This document shows positions 1-9,754 of a stretch of DNA of 64,000 bases, piece by piece. The stretch spans positions 41,439,883 through 41,503,882 of the forward strand of contig NC_087069.1 of the NCBI RefSeq assembly GCF_963678635.1, written 5' to 3'. Position 1 is the stretch's first letter. Each line of letters opens with the position of its first letter. The DNA comes from Symsagittifera roscoffensis (taxonomy: Eukaryota; Xenacoelomorpha; Acoela; Convolutidae). The translations under genes and the position numbers were made by a program. The notes below the pieces were generated by a model. It was given only the letters and a program-made list of their open reading frames with translations, made no database searches and had not been told where the DNA came from.

Positions 1-41
1 GAAGAAAGAGAACACAAGTTGAACGACACCTCAAGAAGTAA

Positions 42-118
42 GCTCAAGTTGCTCAGGTAAACTCAAGTTGCTAATACTCAAGTTGCTCAGGTAAAACTCA
101 AGTTGCTAATACTCAAGA
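42..118. repeat. Short tandem direct repeats ahead of the first ORF
   Basis: Two alternating units, ACTCAAGTTGCTCAGGTAA and ACTCAAGTTGCTAAT, are repeated head to tail and end 20 bp before the first ATG at 138. Every unit contains CTCAAG, the complement of the CTTGAG hexamer that is enriched through the rest of arm A. The tract may be the 5' untranslated or terminal part of the element. The element's true left end lies outside the window. Confidence 0.7.
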
Positions 119-137
119 TCACTTGGAAATTACGGAA

Positions 138-590
138 ATGGCAGATCAATTCTGGAAGTCCATGCCATCGGCTTTGAAAAAACCCACACTTGACGAATTG
201 TACAGACGTCTAAGGGACCTGGATTATACTCAAGTGGATGAGAGAATGGCAGTGATGTTGAATACCATCCTCCAGTTGGAGGATGAGGGCGAGTGCCGGG
301 AGTCTGCGACAGAAGCAGTTTTGATGGTGGGCTACACCACCGATGGAATATCTAATCAAGAGCAAACCAGGTGGCTGTCTTGGAACGTGGATGGAGCAAT
401 AAGGGGGTTCGATTTGGCAAGGAACCCTGGCTTGAGTAATAATACTGAGTATGGTGCAGGGGAATTCCCACTGCCGGTCAGACCATCAGCCAGATCCACG
501 GGCCAGAGCACGAGCAAGACACCATTGATGTCTCGAGCACAGCAGACGGGGGAAGCGTATCCGGACGTCAGTATCATGAAGAGAGCTTGA
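138..590 (+). pseudogene. N-terminal part of the coiled-coil/SGNH protein
   Basis: The ATG at 138 opens a 150-codon frame, chosen because in-frame stops lie upstream. The product begins MADQFWKSMPSALKK and contains LDELYRRLRDLDY, giving a charged helical N-terminus followed by a Ser/Pro/Thr-rich stretch at residues 100-140. It stops at a TGA inside GCTTGAGAG. The next frame, one base over, is open from 580 and runs straight into a long coiled coil. A single-base indel near 578-590 therefore probably split one gene. I recognise no family in this part. The neighbouring domains suggest it is the head of an SGNH-hydrolase protein encoded by a mobile element. Confidence 0.55.
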
Positions 591-1781
591 GAGGACTCAG
601 CGGGAGAGGAACAAGGCGAACCTCGACCGGGATCAAGCGGTGCTCGAGAGAGATCAGGCAAAAGTTGAGAGGGATCAAGCGCGGAGGGAACTGGACATGA
701 TGAGAGCTGAACAGCTACAGGCAGAAAGGGTGCGAGAGAATGCCGCGAATTGCGAGCAGCTGAAGTCGGAGCTTGAGAGGATCCAGCAGCGACAACGCGA
801 GCTCGACATGCAGAAAGGGGCTAGGCCCAAAGAGCGGGTGGTGACCGGCTCAAGACCAGAGTCACGTATGGAGGTGGATGAAGCTCCTAGGTCGAAGGGA
901 CGATTCAACCTCGATCGCGCTGCTCAAGAACATATGAACGAAGGATTGGAGGTGTGGATACCGTCTGAATCAGCGTCCTCCCTGCGTGGTCTAGAGACAC
1001 AAGTAATACGCCCGTTGATGGACGTCGCGCTGCCTGGATATACGCCAAGTTCGACCCCGGGTAGTAGTCAGGTGAGTGGTAGCTCGTCACGACTGAAAGA
1101 GTTGCACGAGCGGCTACAACTACGGAATCGCGGGAGTCCAGCAAGAGTGGACTTACCCTCGACGTGGGAGGAGCAACCTGTCAGGAGTGTGGTAATCTCG
1201 AGTTACAAAAAGAATACGGAAGGTAGATACCACAGGCACAATCGGATGGATTGGAGCACGGCGCAGAGAGACAGGAGAGATTGCTTCCATGACGCAGCTT
1301 GGGTGGAATACCACACGCAGCCACGTGTGCCCGAGGGGGCGGTCCACCTGATCATAGGGGACAGCTTGTTGCGGGTGCTGACCCGGATCCAGTCCCATTG
1401 GCAAACGGGGATCTTTAGCTTCGCTGGAGCCGCGACGACGCAGATGCTAGCGACACTTGAGATGCTAGGTATGGCAAGAGTATACACGGTGACTCTGAAG
1501 ATCGGGACGAAGGAAGTGTCCAGGGGGAAGCAAGGAAGGTGGCGAGGCTGCACGGAAGGTGAGCTGCATTCTTGAGGAATTGCGGATTCAAATGGATCCG
1601 GCTATTCTTACGGTGTGCACCATCCCTTACAACATGAAAGCGGACCAGCATGCAATGGAGATGAACACAAAAGTGCGGAACCTGAACGAAAAAATCAGGC
1701 AGATAAACCGAAGAAGTGTCCTCCCCGTTGGGTTGTTGGACGTGGCCGAGCAAATGGAGCTATCCGCTTTCCCTCAGAAAG
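580..1781 (+). pseudogene. Coiled coil plus SGNH hydrolase domain, first (damaged) copy
   Basis: From 580 the frame encodes heptad-like repeats rich in RDQA, RREL and QRQREL (about 80 residues, coiled coil). A linker rich in Ser, Pro and Arg follows, then an SGNH/GDSL-type domain. Block I reads HLIIGDSLL near 1342-1368 and holds the nucleophile Ser. The block III position reads GTKE (about 1504-1515) where the second copy has GTND, so the catalytic Asn is lost. The frame ends at 1575 in TTCTTGAGG. The rest of the domain (EELRIQMDPAILTVCTIPYN) continues one frame over from 1559 and runs into the duplication junction at 1782, lacking block V. SGNH enzymes are esterases or lipases, and related esterase domains occur in CR1-type LINE ORF1 proteins and rotifer Terminons. 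This copy cannot be a working enzyme. Confidence 0.7.
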
Positions 1782-2783
1782 GATCCAGCAGCGACAACGC
1801 GAGCTCGACATGCAGAAAGGGGCTAGGCCCAAAGAGCGGGTGGTGACCGGCTCAAGACCAGAGTCACGTATGGAGGTGGATGAAGCTCCTAGGTCGAAGG
1901 GACGATTCAACCTCGATCGCGCTGCTCAAGAACATATGAACGAAGGATTGGAGGTGTGGATACCGTCTGAATCAGCGTCCTCCCTGCGTGGTCTAGAGAC
2001 ACAAGTAATACGCCCGTTGATGGACGTCGCGCTGCCTGGATATACGCCAAGTTCGACCCCGGGTAGTAGTCAGGTGAGTGGTAGCTCGTCACGACTGAAA
2101 GAGTTGCACGAGCGGCTACAACTACGGAATCGCGGGAGTCCAGCAAGAGTGGACTTACCCTCGACGTGGGAGGAGCAACCTGTCAGGAGTGTGGTAATCT
2201 CGAGTTACAAAAAGAATACGGAAGGTAGATACCACAGGCACAATCGGATGGATTGGAGCACGGCGCAGAGAGACAGGAGAGATTGCTTCCATGACGCAGC
2301 TTGGGTGGAATACCACACGCAGCCACGTGTGCCCGAGGGGGCGGTCCACCTGATCATAGGGGACAGCTTGTTGCGGGTGCTGACCCGGATCCAGTCCCAT
2401 TGGCAAACGGGGATCTTGAGCTTCGCTGGAGCCGCGACGCCGCAGATGCTAGCGACACTTGAGATGCTAGGTATGGCAAGAGTATACACGGTGACTCTGA
2501 TGATCGGGACGAATGACGTGTCCAGGGGGAAGCAAGGAAGGTGGCGAGGCTGCACGGAAGGTGAGCTGCATTCTTGAGGAATTGCGGATTCAAATGGATC
2601 CGGCTATTCTTACGGTGTGCACCATCCCTTACAACATGAAAGCGGACCAGCATGCAATGGAGATGAACACAAAAGTGCGGAACCTGAACGAAAAAATCAG
2701 GCAGATAAACCGAAGAAGTGTCCTCCCCGTTGGGTTGTTGGACGTGGCCGAGCAAATGGAGCTATCCGCTTTCCCTGACGATG
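780..2783 (+). repeat. 1,002-bp in-frame tandem duplication of the SGNH region
   Basis: Positions 780-1781 and 1782-2783 are nearly identical and lie head to tail; the start GGATCCAGCAGCGACAACGC is seen at both 780 and 1782. The period is 1,002 bp (334 codons), so the frame is kept. The few differences cluster around SGNH block III (AAGATCGGGACGAAGGAAG versus ATGATCGGGACGAATGACG). The very low divergence, compared with that between arms A and B, means the duplication is recent and specific to arm A. Confidence 0.93.
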
Positions 2784-2968
2784 CATCCTCGGATGGGATT
2801 CACTTTGATAGGCCCAGAGGGGTGGAGTGGTTGAATGACGTCTTACAAAGGCACATAAGCGCAGGAGTTGCTAGAGACGGCACAGGTCACATTCGGACCA
2901 CCCCCAAATCCACCCTTCTTCAACTCGAGGGCTTTGTCCAGTCGCTTGGGTGCGATGGCCGATTCTAG
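1782..2968 (+). pseudogene. SGNH hydrolase domain, second copy with all catalytic blocks
   Basis: This copy keeps the canonical SGNH blocks: IIGDSLL (Ser), a Gly-containing block II (LSFAGAATP), MIGTNDVSR (block III Asn) and SDGIHFDRPRG (block V Asp and His, about 2794-2826). It is split by a +1 frameshift at the G-run after GTNDVS (about 2519-2530). Blocks I-III are in one frame (to the TGA at 2577) and the rest, including block V, is in the frame ending at the TAG at 2966-2968. The same shift is present in copy 1, so it predates the duplication and is either an old lesion or programmed. A secreted or cytosolic esterase role is only inferred from the fold; no signal peptide is visible. Confidence 0.72.
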
Positions 2969-4415
2969 AGACGGTTCGAGGAACAGCCGAACCAAGTTGC
3001 CGGGCGCTGCGCCCATGGAGGCTGATGAGGCAACGTCATCAACTCCCCAGGGATCGATAATATCCTCAGTGGTGGTGGCGGAGAAGAAGAAGCCGGAGAG
3101 ACCAGCGGAGACCAGCAGGTCGAAATATGTGGAGAAGGTCAAGGAGCTGGACTTGGAAGACCTGGAGTGCAGGCTAGAGTTAGCGAAAGCTTTGGGTCTT
3201 GAGCAGGTGTCGCACGAAGACTTGGGTAGACTCCAGTGCGTGGACTGGCTGAAGGCTCACGAGACACACTTCTCGAGAGCCAAAATGACGGAGACGGCGG
3301 ATCTGACTGGGATTCCCACAAAATCGGTGATGGGACCTATTAACTATAGACCTCTCAACCCATTAGGGAGTCCGGGATTCGTGGTGGAGCCTCCCAAACA
3401 CCGAACCAGCATTGCCAGGATTAGGTTGGCCACTCCAGCACAGTTGAGGGTGGTGGACAAGCTGATGGATCCGAGAGAGATGGAATTACCAGACGCCGCG
3501 TATGAAGGTACGAAACTAGCCAACGACCCCAGATACGGGAAACCCTGCGGGAATACGCAGCTGGCCAAAACCTTAGCTGTTTATGACAGGGCAGACCCAG
3601 CCGCAGCGAGGGTGGTCATCGTGGCTTGATCGAACTTCGAGGGGACGTCTCCCAAATTGTTTTGGCCGGAAACTCTGATATATTCATTGACAGGAGCGGA
3701 GCTAAACCAGATGTTAACCCTGATGGTGGCCGTGAAATCAGAGATGCCTTGCGAGCCTGAGCTACTGCTGTTTGCAGGGATGAACGATCACTTGCATGCG
3801 ACGGGGTTTCTTGAGCAGCTCAAGGGTGATGAACCTACGCCGAAGAAGATCTGGGAAGCCATCCAGACATTATTTGCAGCCATGAATGAAGTACAAGAGA
3901 ACGTTGCCTGACGATTTGGCTCCAAGACAAAAGTGGCGTTCACGACGTCCCCCGGGTACGCGAGCATGCCTCCCGCTCTGCAATTTTTGTATGCGATCTT
4001 GATCTTGATAGCAGAATGGAATGGATGGCGTATTCTGATGGCAGCTCCCAATCGGGAACTGGAAACTACGAACTTGAGACTTTGCAGGTCGGACTTCGCG
4101 GCGGCGTGGGTTGATGTGTCCCACGCGTTGAGGGGTTTTCACGAGTTGGCCGACATCCTCATCGTATTGGACGAGGTCATCTTGCTGGAGATATCTAACT
4201 TCGCTAGGCAACTCAAGCTCAGTCCGATTATAGGGGACGATCATCCAGTGGTGACTCACCTGACGGCCAGTCTGTGGTTTCGAAACATGGAGGTGACCAT
4301 CACAAGCTCCACCAGTAAATCTAGAGGGCCGAGCAACGAGAGGAAGAACGTGGCCGCATCGGAGAAGCAGCTGGAGTCGATGGTGTATCGACTGACACAA
4401 GAGGGAGGCAGGTAG
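2955..4415 (+). pseudogene. Unknown element protein with two in-frame TGA codons
   Basis: The ATG at 2955 overlaps the end of the SGNH frame by 14 nt, giving MADSRDGSRNSRTKLPG. The frame then runs 487 codons, interrupted only by TGA at 3627-3629 and 3909-3911; the sense either side is continuous and in the same frame. The N-terminal 50 residues are Ser/Thr/Pro-rich and disordered-looking. They are followed by a charged helix (SKYVEKVKELDLEDLECRLELAK) and a globular-looking region ending in QLESMVYRLTQEGGR. I recognise no family. The two TGAs fit TGG or CGA decay. Recoding is not supported, because Trp is TGG throughout. The frame stays open past the TAG at 4413-4415 for about 20 codons and may once have joined the next ORF. 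Confidence 0.55.
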
Positions 4416-4464
4416 CCCTTCCTGACGCCAAGGCTGGAGAACGCCACGGAGAAGACGAGAGAAG

Positions 4465-6255
4465 ATGCAGATCTGGGATTTTCTTGAGGAGCAGCTGGGA
4501 GTGGCCGAGAAAAGGGAAATGACGGTTGGCAGGTTCGTCACAGCAGCCAACGAAGTCACGATTGGAGGATTCTATAGGGAGCACGCAAGGGGTGAGCTGA
4601 GGACGAGGAGGGATCACGAGATTCTTGAGTTCTTGAGTCCTTGTTGGGGAAAGGAGTTCCTGACCGAAGTGTATAGCGCGAAAGAGACCATCTTTAAAGC
4701 CTTCATACAGGAAGTATTGAATATGCCCATCAGTCTGTTGCTGGCACTGTACCTGGTTTACCCAAGGTACCTGTTTAATATGGGCCCAGCATACATGTTC
4801 AGTCGGGGCGTGGACACCCTCCGGATAGACGGATACTTGACATTGGTGCTTCTAACCCACGGGGAACTGGTGTCATTTCACCGACTGATGAAATACGGAG
4901 AGCCTCTGGCGATGGGAAAAACACACTCGAGTTTTGACACCTACTCGTATACGTGTGCTGCCGGGCTAAAGACGCTGCTGATACAGTACCTACTGATGCA
5001 GAACCGGCACCTGACTGGTGAAGAAAAGAGCCCGAAGACAAGAGAGGAGTGGAGGAAAGTGAATGGGGGCATGCCTCTATTGACGGACCTATGCCTGGCC
5101 ATGAGATCGGACCCCATGGGGATGATCCGAGGGCTAGGGAAAGTCGTAACCTGTATCTATGGACCGGCCGTCACGTTCGCGTTTCCAGATCCTCTGGTGA
5201 AAGCTTATCGACACTCAGTAACCCACGTGAGCCTCATAAGCGTACTAGATGGAACGACACTTAATTGGTGTCAGCAGGAGGTGCTAAGGGCACAGATGAG
5301 CAACACGGTGCTCTTCGGAAAGGTGAAGGATCCGGAGTTGGTGGTGTACAGTTTTCGAGGACAACTCCAGTGCAGAATGGGAGGCAACTGCGAAGGCCCC
5401 ATCGAAACCTATCCCAAGTTCTGGAACCTAAATCCCCTGACAGCAGATGGACAAGAGATCTTGAGAATTCCCGCGTGGAAGAAAAGCTTCAAGCTGGTGA
5501 AAAGGGAGCTAGAGGCGATATTGGAGAAGGAAGTCCTGCCAGCAAGCATTCCAGAATTTCCAACAGTGAGGAGAATGACCCTGGGGATGAACCGCCCCCT
5601 GGTGGTCCCGTCCCTTTTCGCGAGAGCAACAAGCGAAGAACAGCAGAAGGAGTTCATCGACGGCTGGGATTCTCTCTTCATCGGCTACTCTGCAGCGATC
5701 TATTTTCATACCAGCGACACGAAAATAAATTCATGGACAACTCAAGCCAAGAAAATGAGAGGGTCGATGCCCCCGAAGTTCGAGATACGAGATGCCTTGA
5801 GAACACTTGAGCGGGCAGGTCTAGAGAACAAGTTGCCGGTGTGGGACGATGGCAGGATGATAGTGAATGAAGGGCATATCGCACTGAAAGCAGACGATAT
5901 GCTGTTTGCCACAAGGAAATACCGGGCACCTTATGGACTAGAGCAGGTGGAAAGGAGACAGAAGGGAAAGGAGCTGGATGCAGCAGTCCCATTGCATGTG
6001 GCTCTGACAGAGTATAAGGAAACGGGTCCCGCTACACCATCACCCCTATCAGTGGGCACCCCTGGGTATAAAAGGAGTGGTCCCGTAGAAGATCGATTCA
6101 GAAGGATTCTTGAGAGAAGGGAAGCAGAATCGGGGGAGGAGAGCATGGATGAAACTCTCAGTGAGGCAGGAGAGGATATGGAGGTGGGAAATACACCGGA
6201 GCCGAAGCCATCAGAGGAAGAGTTCACTACGCAAGAACTGTTGAAAGATCTTTGA
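4465..6255 (+). CDS. Unknown 596-codon element ORF, the longest intact frame in the window
   Basis: The start ATG at 4465 is the first in frame after a TGA near 4429 and gives MQIWDFLEEQLGVAEKREM. The product looks globular for roughly 470 residues, with hydrophobic helices around residues 95-135 (MPISLLLALYLVYPRYLF; YLTLVLLTHGELV) and a small Cys pair, QCRMGGNCEGP, near residue 300. It then turns into an acidic Ser/Glu/Pro tail (residues about 520-596: ESGEESMDETLSEAGEDMEV). No polymerase, integrase or capsid motif is evident. The TGA at 6253-6255 lies in CTTTGACC, and the next frame opens at 6252, so a -1 shift would fuse the two. No homologue is recognised. The corresponding part of arm B lies outside the window. 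Confidence 0.6.
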   Translation: MQIWDFLEEQLGVAEKREMTVGRFVTAANEVTIGGFYREHARGELRTRRDHEILEFLSPCWGKEFLTEVYSAKETIFKAFIQEVLNMPISLLLALYLVYPRYLFNMGPAYMFSRGVDTLRIDGYLTLVLLTHGELVSFHRLMKYGEPLAMGKTHSSFDTYSYTCAAGLKTLLIQYLLMQNRHLTGEEKSPKTREEWRKVNGGMPLLTDLCLAMRSDPMGMIRGLGKVVTCIYGPAVTFAFPDPLVKAYRHSVTHVSLISVLDGTTLNWCQQEVLRAQMSNTVLFGKVKDPELVVYSFRGQLQCRMGGNCEGPIETYPKFWNLNPLTADGQEILRIPAWKKSFKLVKRELEAILEKEVLPASIPEFPTVRRMTLGMNRPLVVPSLFARATSEEQQKEFIDGWDSLFIGYSAAIYFHTSDTKINSWTTQAKKMRGSMPPKFEIRDALRTLERAGLENKLPVWDDGRMIVNEGHIALKADDMLFATRKYRAPYGLEQVERRQKGKELDAAVPLHVALTEYKETGPATPSPLSVGTPGYKRSGPVEDRFRRILERREAESGEESMDETLSEAGEDMEVGNTPEPKPSEEEFTTQELLKDL

Positions 6256-7312
6256 CCTCATCTCCCCGCAAGAACCTAGAGTTGCCACTGACGAGCGAGA
6301 ATTCCAACATGGGAATGATCTTCCTGAGTGCGGAGAAAAGGGAGAAGAACACCTTTGAGGGAAACAAGGATGCCTTCCTAGGCACTCTGGATGCGGATGC
6401 TTGGCGAAGATTCTTGAGCGATTTTAATCGAGAAGTGGACGACGACACCACATTGGACGATTTTAAGGAGGAGCTGTGGGACACTGTGGTGAAGTTCGGA
6501 GAACCTATCCTGATGGGGACAGGTCTGGAGGAGAAAGCTAGAGGAGAGCTGCTGAGCATGATGGTCGAGTTGAGGAAGGCACCACGAAAGACCAGAGAAG
6601 ACAAATGTAAAGACAGCTCTACTCCGAAACAAAAAACTGACGATAAAATAATTGAACATGTAAGGGGGGATAAGATCGAAACTAGTAATATAATTAAAAG
6701 TACTAATATACTTAAGGCTCGAGCAGGGGGAGGCAAGAGTTGGAAGGGTTGGACGGAGACAAGGAAGTCGAATCAGTGATGATAACGACAACGCCCCTGA
6801 GTAAAGACGTGAGGTCTCGCAAGAGGAAGAGAGACGTGGAGGGATTGGGCAGTCCTTCAGCGGATGCGGTCTCGGAGAAAAACTTGAGAGAGACGGCCCC
6901 CATGGTTCTGGCACGATGGAAGACAGCAGCCTACAAGAGTAGCTACGAGCCGAGGAAACTGCTCGACGTAGAAAAGGAGATGGAGATCCCCACCAGCTCA
7001 ACAACGGAAGAAGACTTCAAGCCTCAGAGAATAAAAATGAAGCGAGGTTCGACGAGCGGGCAGACCTGGGAAGTGGACGCCGGCAAAGAATGGGTCTCAA
7101 ATGAACACGAGGCTACCGGGAAGCAAGTGGCTAGCGATCCTCTTGAGAAAAATGAAACGAGGAACACCGCCCGACCGTGGTGGGTGGCTCTGGAAACATT
7201 GCAGGAATTGGAAGACTGCCTGAAGCAGCTCGACAGTGGAGTGTCATGCAAACGAAGCAACTGGGCTACCCAGCAGAAGGCTGGTATCAATAAATTAGAA
7301 TTGGGAAGTTAA
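6252..7312 (+). pseudogene. Charged element protein segment with a small intron (6607-6716)
   Basis: Frame 1 runs from 6252 (TSSPRKNLELPLTSENSN) through an acidic region (DADAWRRFLSDFNREVDDDTTLDDF). The sequence then becomes AT-rich. A donor T|GTAAAG at 6607 and an acceptor TTAAG|GC at 6716 remove 110 bp and join phase 1 to the next frame, which reads SSRGRQELEGLDGDKEVES and continues to 7312. Arm B has the same organisation at the right edge of the window (a GTAAAAACAG donor, an AT-rich interior, then RGRQDSDEDDLDKEADS), so splicing is supported by comparison. The downstream part contains a KRKRDVE-type basic patch, possibly a nuclear localisation signal. The TAA at 7310 aligns with a Gln codon (CAA) in arm B, so it is a lesion rather than the true end. 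Confidence 0.55.
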
Positions 7313-7699
7313 CTGAAGAGAACTTGGCAGAACTTGTTAAAGGATCATTTTGAAGAAGCGATGAGAACATCCTCATCGGCATCGCCGTTGATGGCGAATC
7401 CCTTCATTAGGACCGTAGGACAACTGATGTTCGCGTGGAGCCTGTTGGGGATAGAGTTAGAGACACTGACTTCGTACGATAAGTTGAAGTTGGGAGGCAA
7501 GAATCTAGAGGTATATCGAATGCTGATGCAGCACGTTACTAGGGACAACTCAGGCTTGAGTCTGGCAAGAAGGAAAGATGCTACCTGTTTCTTGAGATGG
7601 ACAATGTCGATGATGACTGACAGTGCCATCCTAGCATGTCACCAGAGAGCAATTGAATGTGTACCAGAGTACTGGGATAGAAAAGGAGGATGGTTCTAG
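7313..7699 (+). pseudogene. Continuation of the element polyprotein after a nonsense mutation
   Basis: The same frame as the preceding segment continues beyond the TAA as LKRTWQNLLKDHFEEAMRTSSSASPLMANPF and runs to 7699. Arm B encodes a recognisable homologue (MANPLVRLAGQLEF, DNSGLSLARRKDATCFVRW), confirming that this is coding sequence. It is helical, with no known motif. The last ~15 codons (ECVPEYWDRKGGWF) are frameshift-derived: arm B shows that the ancestral frame moves to NVYQSTGIEKEDGSRQSL, which is open from about 7653. Confidence 0.55.
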
Positions 7700-9149
7700 G
7701 CAATCTCTAGAGAGCCACAGGAAGTTAGATGAGATACGGAGATTCTACAACAAGAAATTCGAGGAGAAACACGACGTTCACCGTAACTTGGCTTCTTCAG
7801 GAGAGTACTTGAAACCCAACAAGAAGGGAGAGTATCAGTATGTGTCTGGAGTGATGGGGATGGCATACAACCCTTTCTTAGACTCAGAAGCTGGAGGTGC
7901 CCATAGAAACTATGAGGTGGCGGAGCTGCTGAAGTTCTGGAGAGAGAGGATAATGGAGATAGACCCTGTGGAAAGAGAGAGACCTAGTCTAGGTTTGATT
8001 CTCGAGAGAACACCGGAAGTAATAAGTGTGCCACGCTCAAGTAAAAGAATAGAACTAAAAATTGGTAACGGGAACGGCATGTTGACCACGAATCTGGGAG
8101 TGGTGTGGAAATTGTTCAGGCCCTCCTGGTGTCCACATCCCCATGCGAGCCTGATCGAGGAAGTCACTGAGCGAGTGAGATTGGCGCCGACAGAGGATGA
8201 AGATTTAGCGACCTTGAGTATAGTACATAGACTGATCCTGCCTCATATGAAGGAGTCAAGTGAGATGACGAGTGGAACAGGGTCGGTAAAGAAGATGGAG
8301 CCGGGCAGTTGTCTTGACTCGACGTGTGGAAATGGCGAGCACACCTGTGATGGACGATCGTGCGTCAGGATACAGTCTTTCCAGAAAGAAGACCTAGTCA
8401 CCTGGTTTGAAGATATCACCGAAAGGGAGAAAAGTGAGATACAGATAGTGGCTGAGTGTTACGCGAGTACCACTGTAAACCTAGCAACAGCTCTGGGATT
8501 CTTCTCAAGAATTTGTAGTCTCCAGTCACTGGAGAGGCTAGAGTCAGAACACCACTTGGTGACCTCGTTGAGCGTGGAGTCATGGCCCGGAGTGTTGCAA
8601 GTGACCCAGAAACACATCAAGAGTTGGAAGGTTGGACTCGAAGCGGAGATGGAATTTCCCATGAGCGAAGCCTATGGACTGCCTCTAAATGCGAAGTCCC
8701 TAATGGGGTCAGTGATGGCCAACCTATGTGGCAGCCACTATCCATTACACATGGCGATGGTAGAAGTGTCCAGCCAGAGGGTATTGATAGACAAAGCCTT
8801 CTCAGTGCCCAAATGTGTAAGACTGGCTCGGATGTCACACCATTCACACAAGCTGTTGAGGAAGATCCGAGGAACAGTGCCGAAAGAGCAAAGGGACGAC
8901 TTGAGTGAAATCTGGGGTGAAGAACTTCTAGGCTTGGAGAGCGAAAATACAAGTGACCACGAGAGACAGAACATGATTGGGAAGCCCATAGTAGGTGCTC
9001 CAAACTTGGAAGAAGCCGAAGTGATACACGAGAAAATGATGGAACTTGAGCCTCTCCTAGAAGCCTCGGGAGAACGCAATCTTAGGAGCATTGACCTCAC
9101 ACACGGGGATTGTCCGTGTGGTACCCAGACCAAGCCAATCTCTGCCTGA
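7653..9149 (+). pseudogene. Large C-terminal region of the element protein
   Basis: About 495 codons, beginning around NVYQSTGIEKEDGSRQSLESH. Arm B supports it along most of its length (YQYVSGV, AECYAS, LGFFSR, VESWPGVLQ, MANLCGSHYP, PKCVRLARMSHHS). There is a Cys-rich patch at about residues 225-240 (SCLDSTCGNGEHTCDGRSC) that could bind metal, and a conserved helical core GSVMANLCGSHYP. I know no family with this signature. The frame ends at 9149 because arm A lacks a short stretch present in arm B after LTHG; there arm B reads through as EYPCHCLAQTVWYTQQSNLCLIW. The point at which the 48-kb insertion sits in arm B corresponds to about 8793-8800 here. Confidence 0.6.
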
Positions 9150-9754
9150 TCTGGGATGTAGAAGAAATCAGGTCGTTGGGACTACCCGGGCATCAACAAA
9201 AAGTGACCATCTTGGTGGTGAGCACAATGCTGGCTCTACGATGGATGGAAGAAAACATAGCAAAGTATCGAGAATCGAAGACGCCAACAGCAGAGTCGAT
9301 TCACGCGATAGATTACAGCAGGAGCCTTGAGTTGTTCGAGACAGCATGCAAGGTGTTCGCCATACCAATGGAAGTCAGACACGTGTGGAGCCGCTTGAGA
9401 TTCTTTCCTTGGTTTCGCGCGACGTTAACATCCTGGTTATATGTAGCGACGAAGGATCACATGAGGAAACATCAAAAGGAACATCGACAATTCCAGGCCG
9501 AGATAGGACCAGATGCTTTCAAGAGACCTCTGCTGACCCATCGAAATGCGATCACGACGGGGTGGAAAAGAGTGGGTAGAGTATCCAGAGATAACACTAG
9601 AGCGAGGGAGTCAATACTGGAGGAGGACCTGGCGAAAAATGTAAGCATGAGTCTTCACAATTCCTTCGGTTTGAACCGGGAGTCGAAGGTGAAGAGCTTA
9701 CCGAAATCAAGCGAAGAGATTGCAAGAGCAAAGGGAGTGGATGCGATCCTATGA
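9110..9754 (+). pseudogene. Element protein, penultimate segment
   Basis: This is the frame resumed after the deletion near 9120: VWYPDQANLCLIWDVEEIRSLGLPGHQQKV, then helices rich in Arg and Lys (RFFPWFRATLTSWLYVATKDHMRKHQKEHRQF, KRPLLTHRNAITTGWKRVGRV). Arm B encodes a clear homologue at 13,330-12,700 on the minus strand. The protein is strongly basic with conserved Trp residues, which would suit nucleic-acid binding, but that is only an inference. The TGA at 9754 is probably not the natural end, because a conserved tail follows in another frame. Confidence 0.6.

Noticed and set aside
905..2755. Repeated minus-strand open frames of 79, 83 and 116 codons in the SGNH region
   Set aside because: They are exact duplicates because the DNA is duplicated, and they lie opposite the well-supported plus-strand coding frame; their peptides have no independent sense.
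3627..3911. Alternative genetic code or selenocysteine at the in-frame TGAs
   Set aside because: Trp is TGG throughout, other genes use TGA as a stop, and no selenocysteine-insertion-like structure was evident.
6247..6256. Bacterial release-factor-2 style +1 frameshift at CTTTGAC
   Set aside because: The following open frame is reached by -1 (or +2), not +1, and the setting is eukaryotic.
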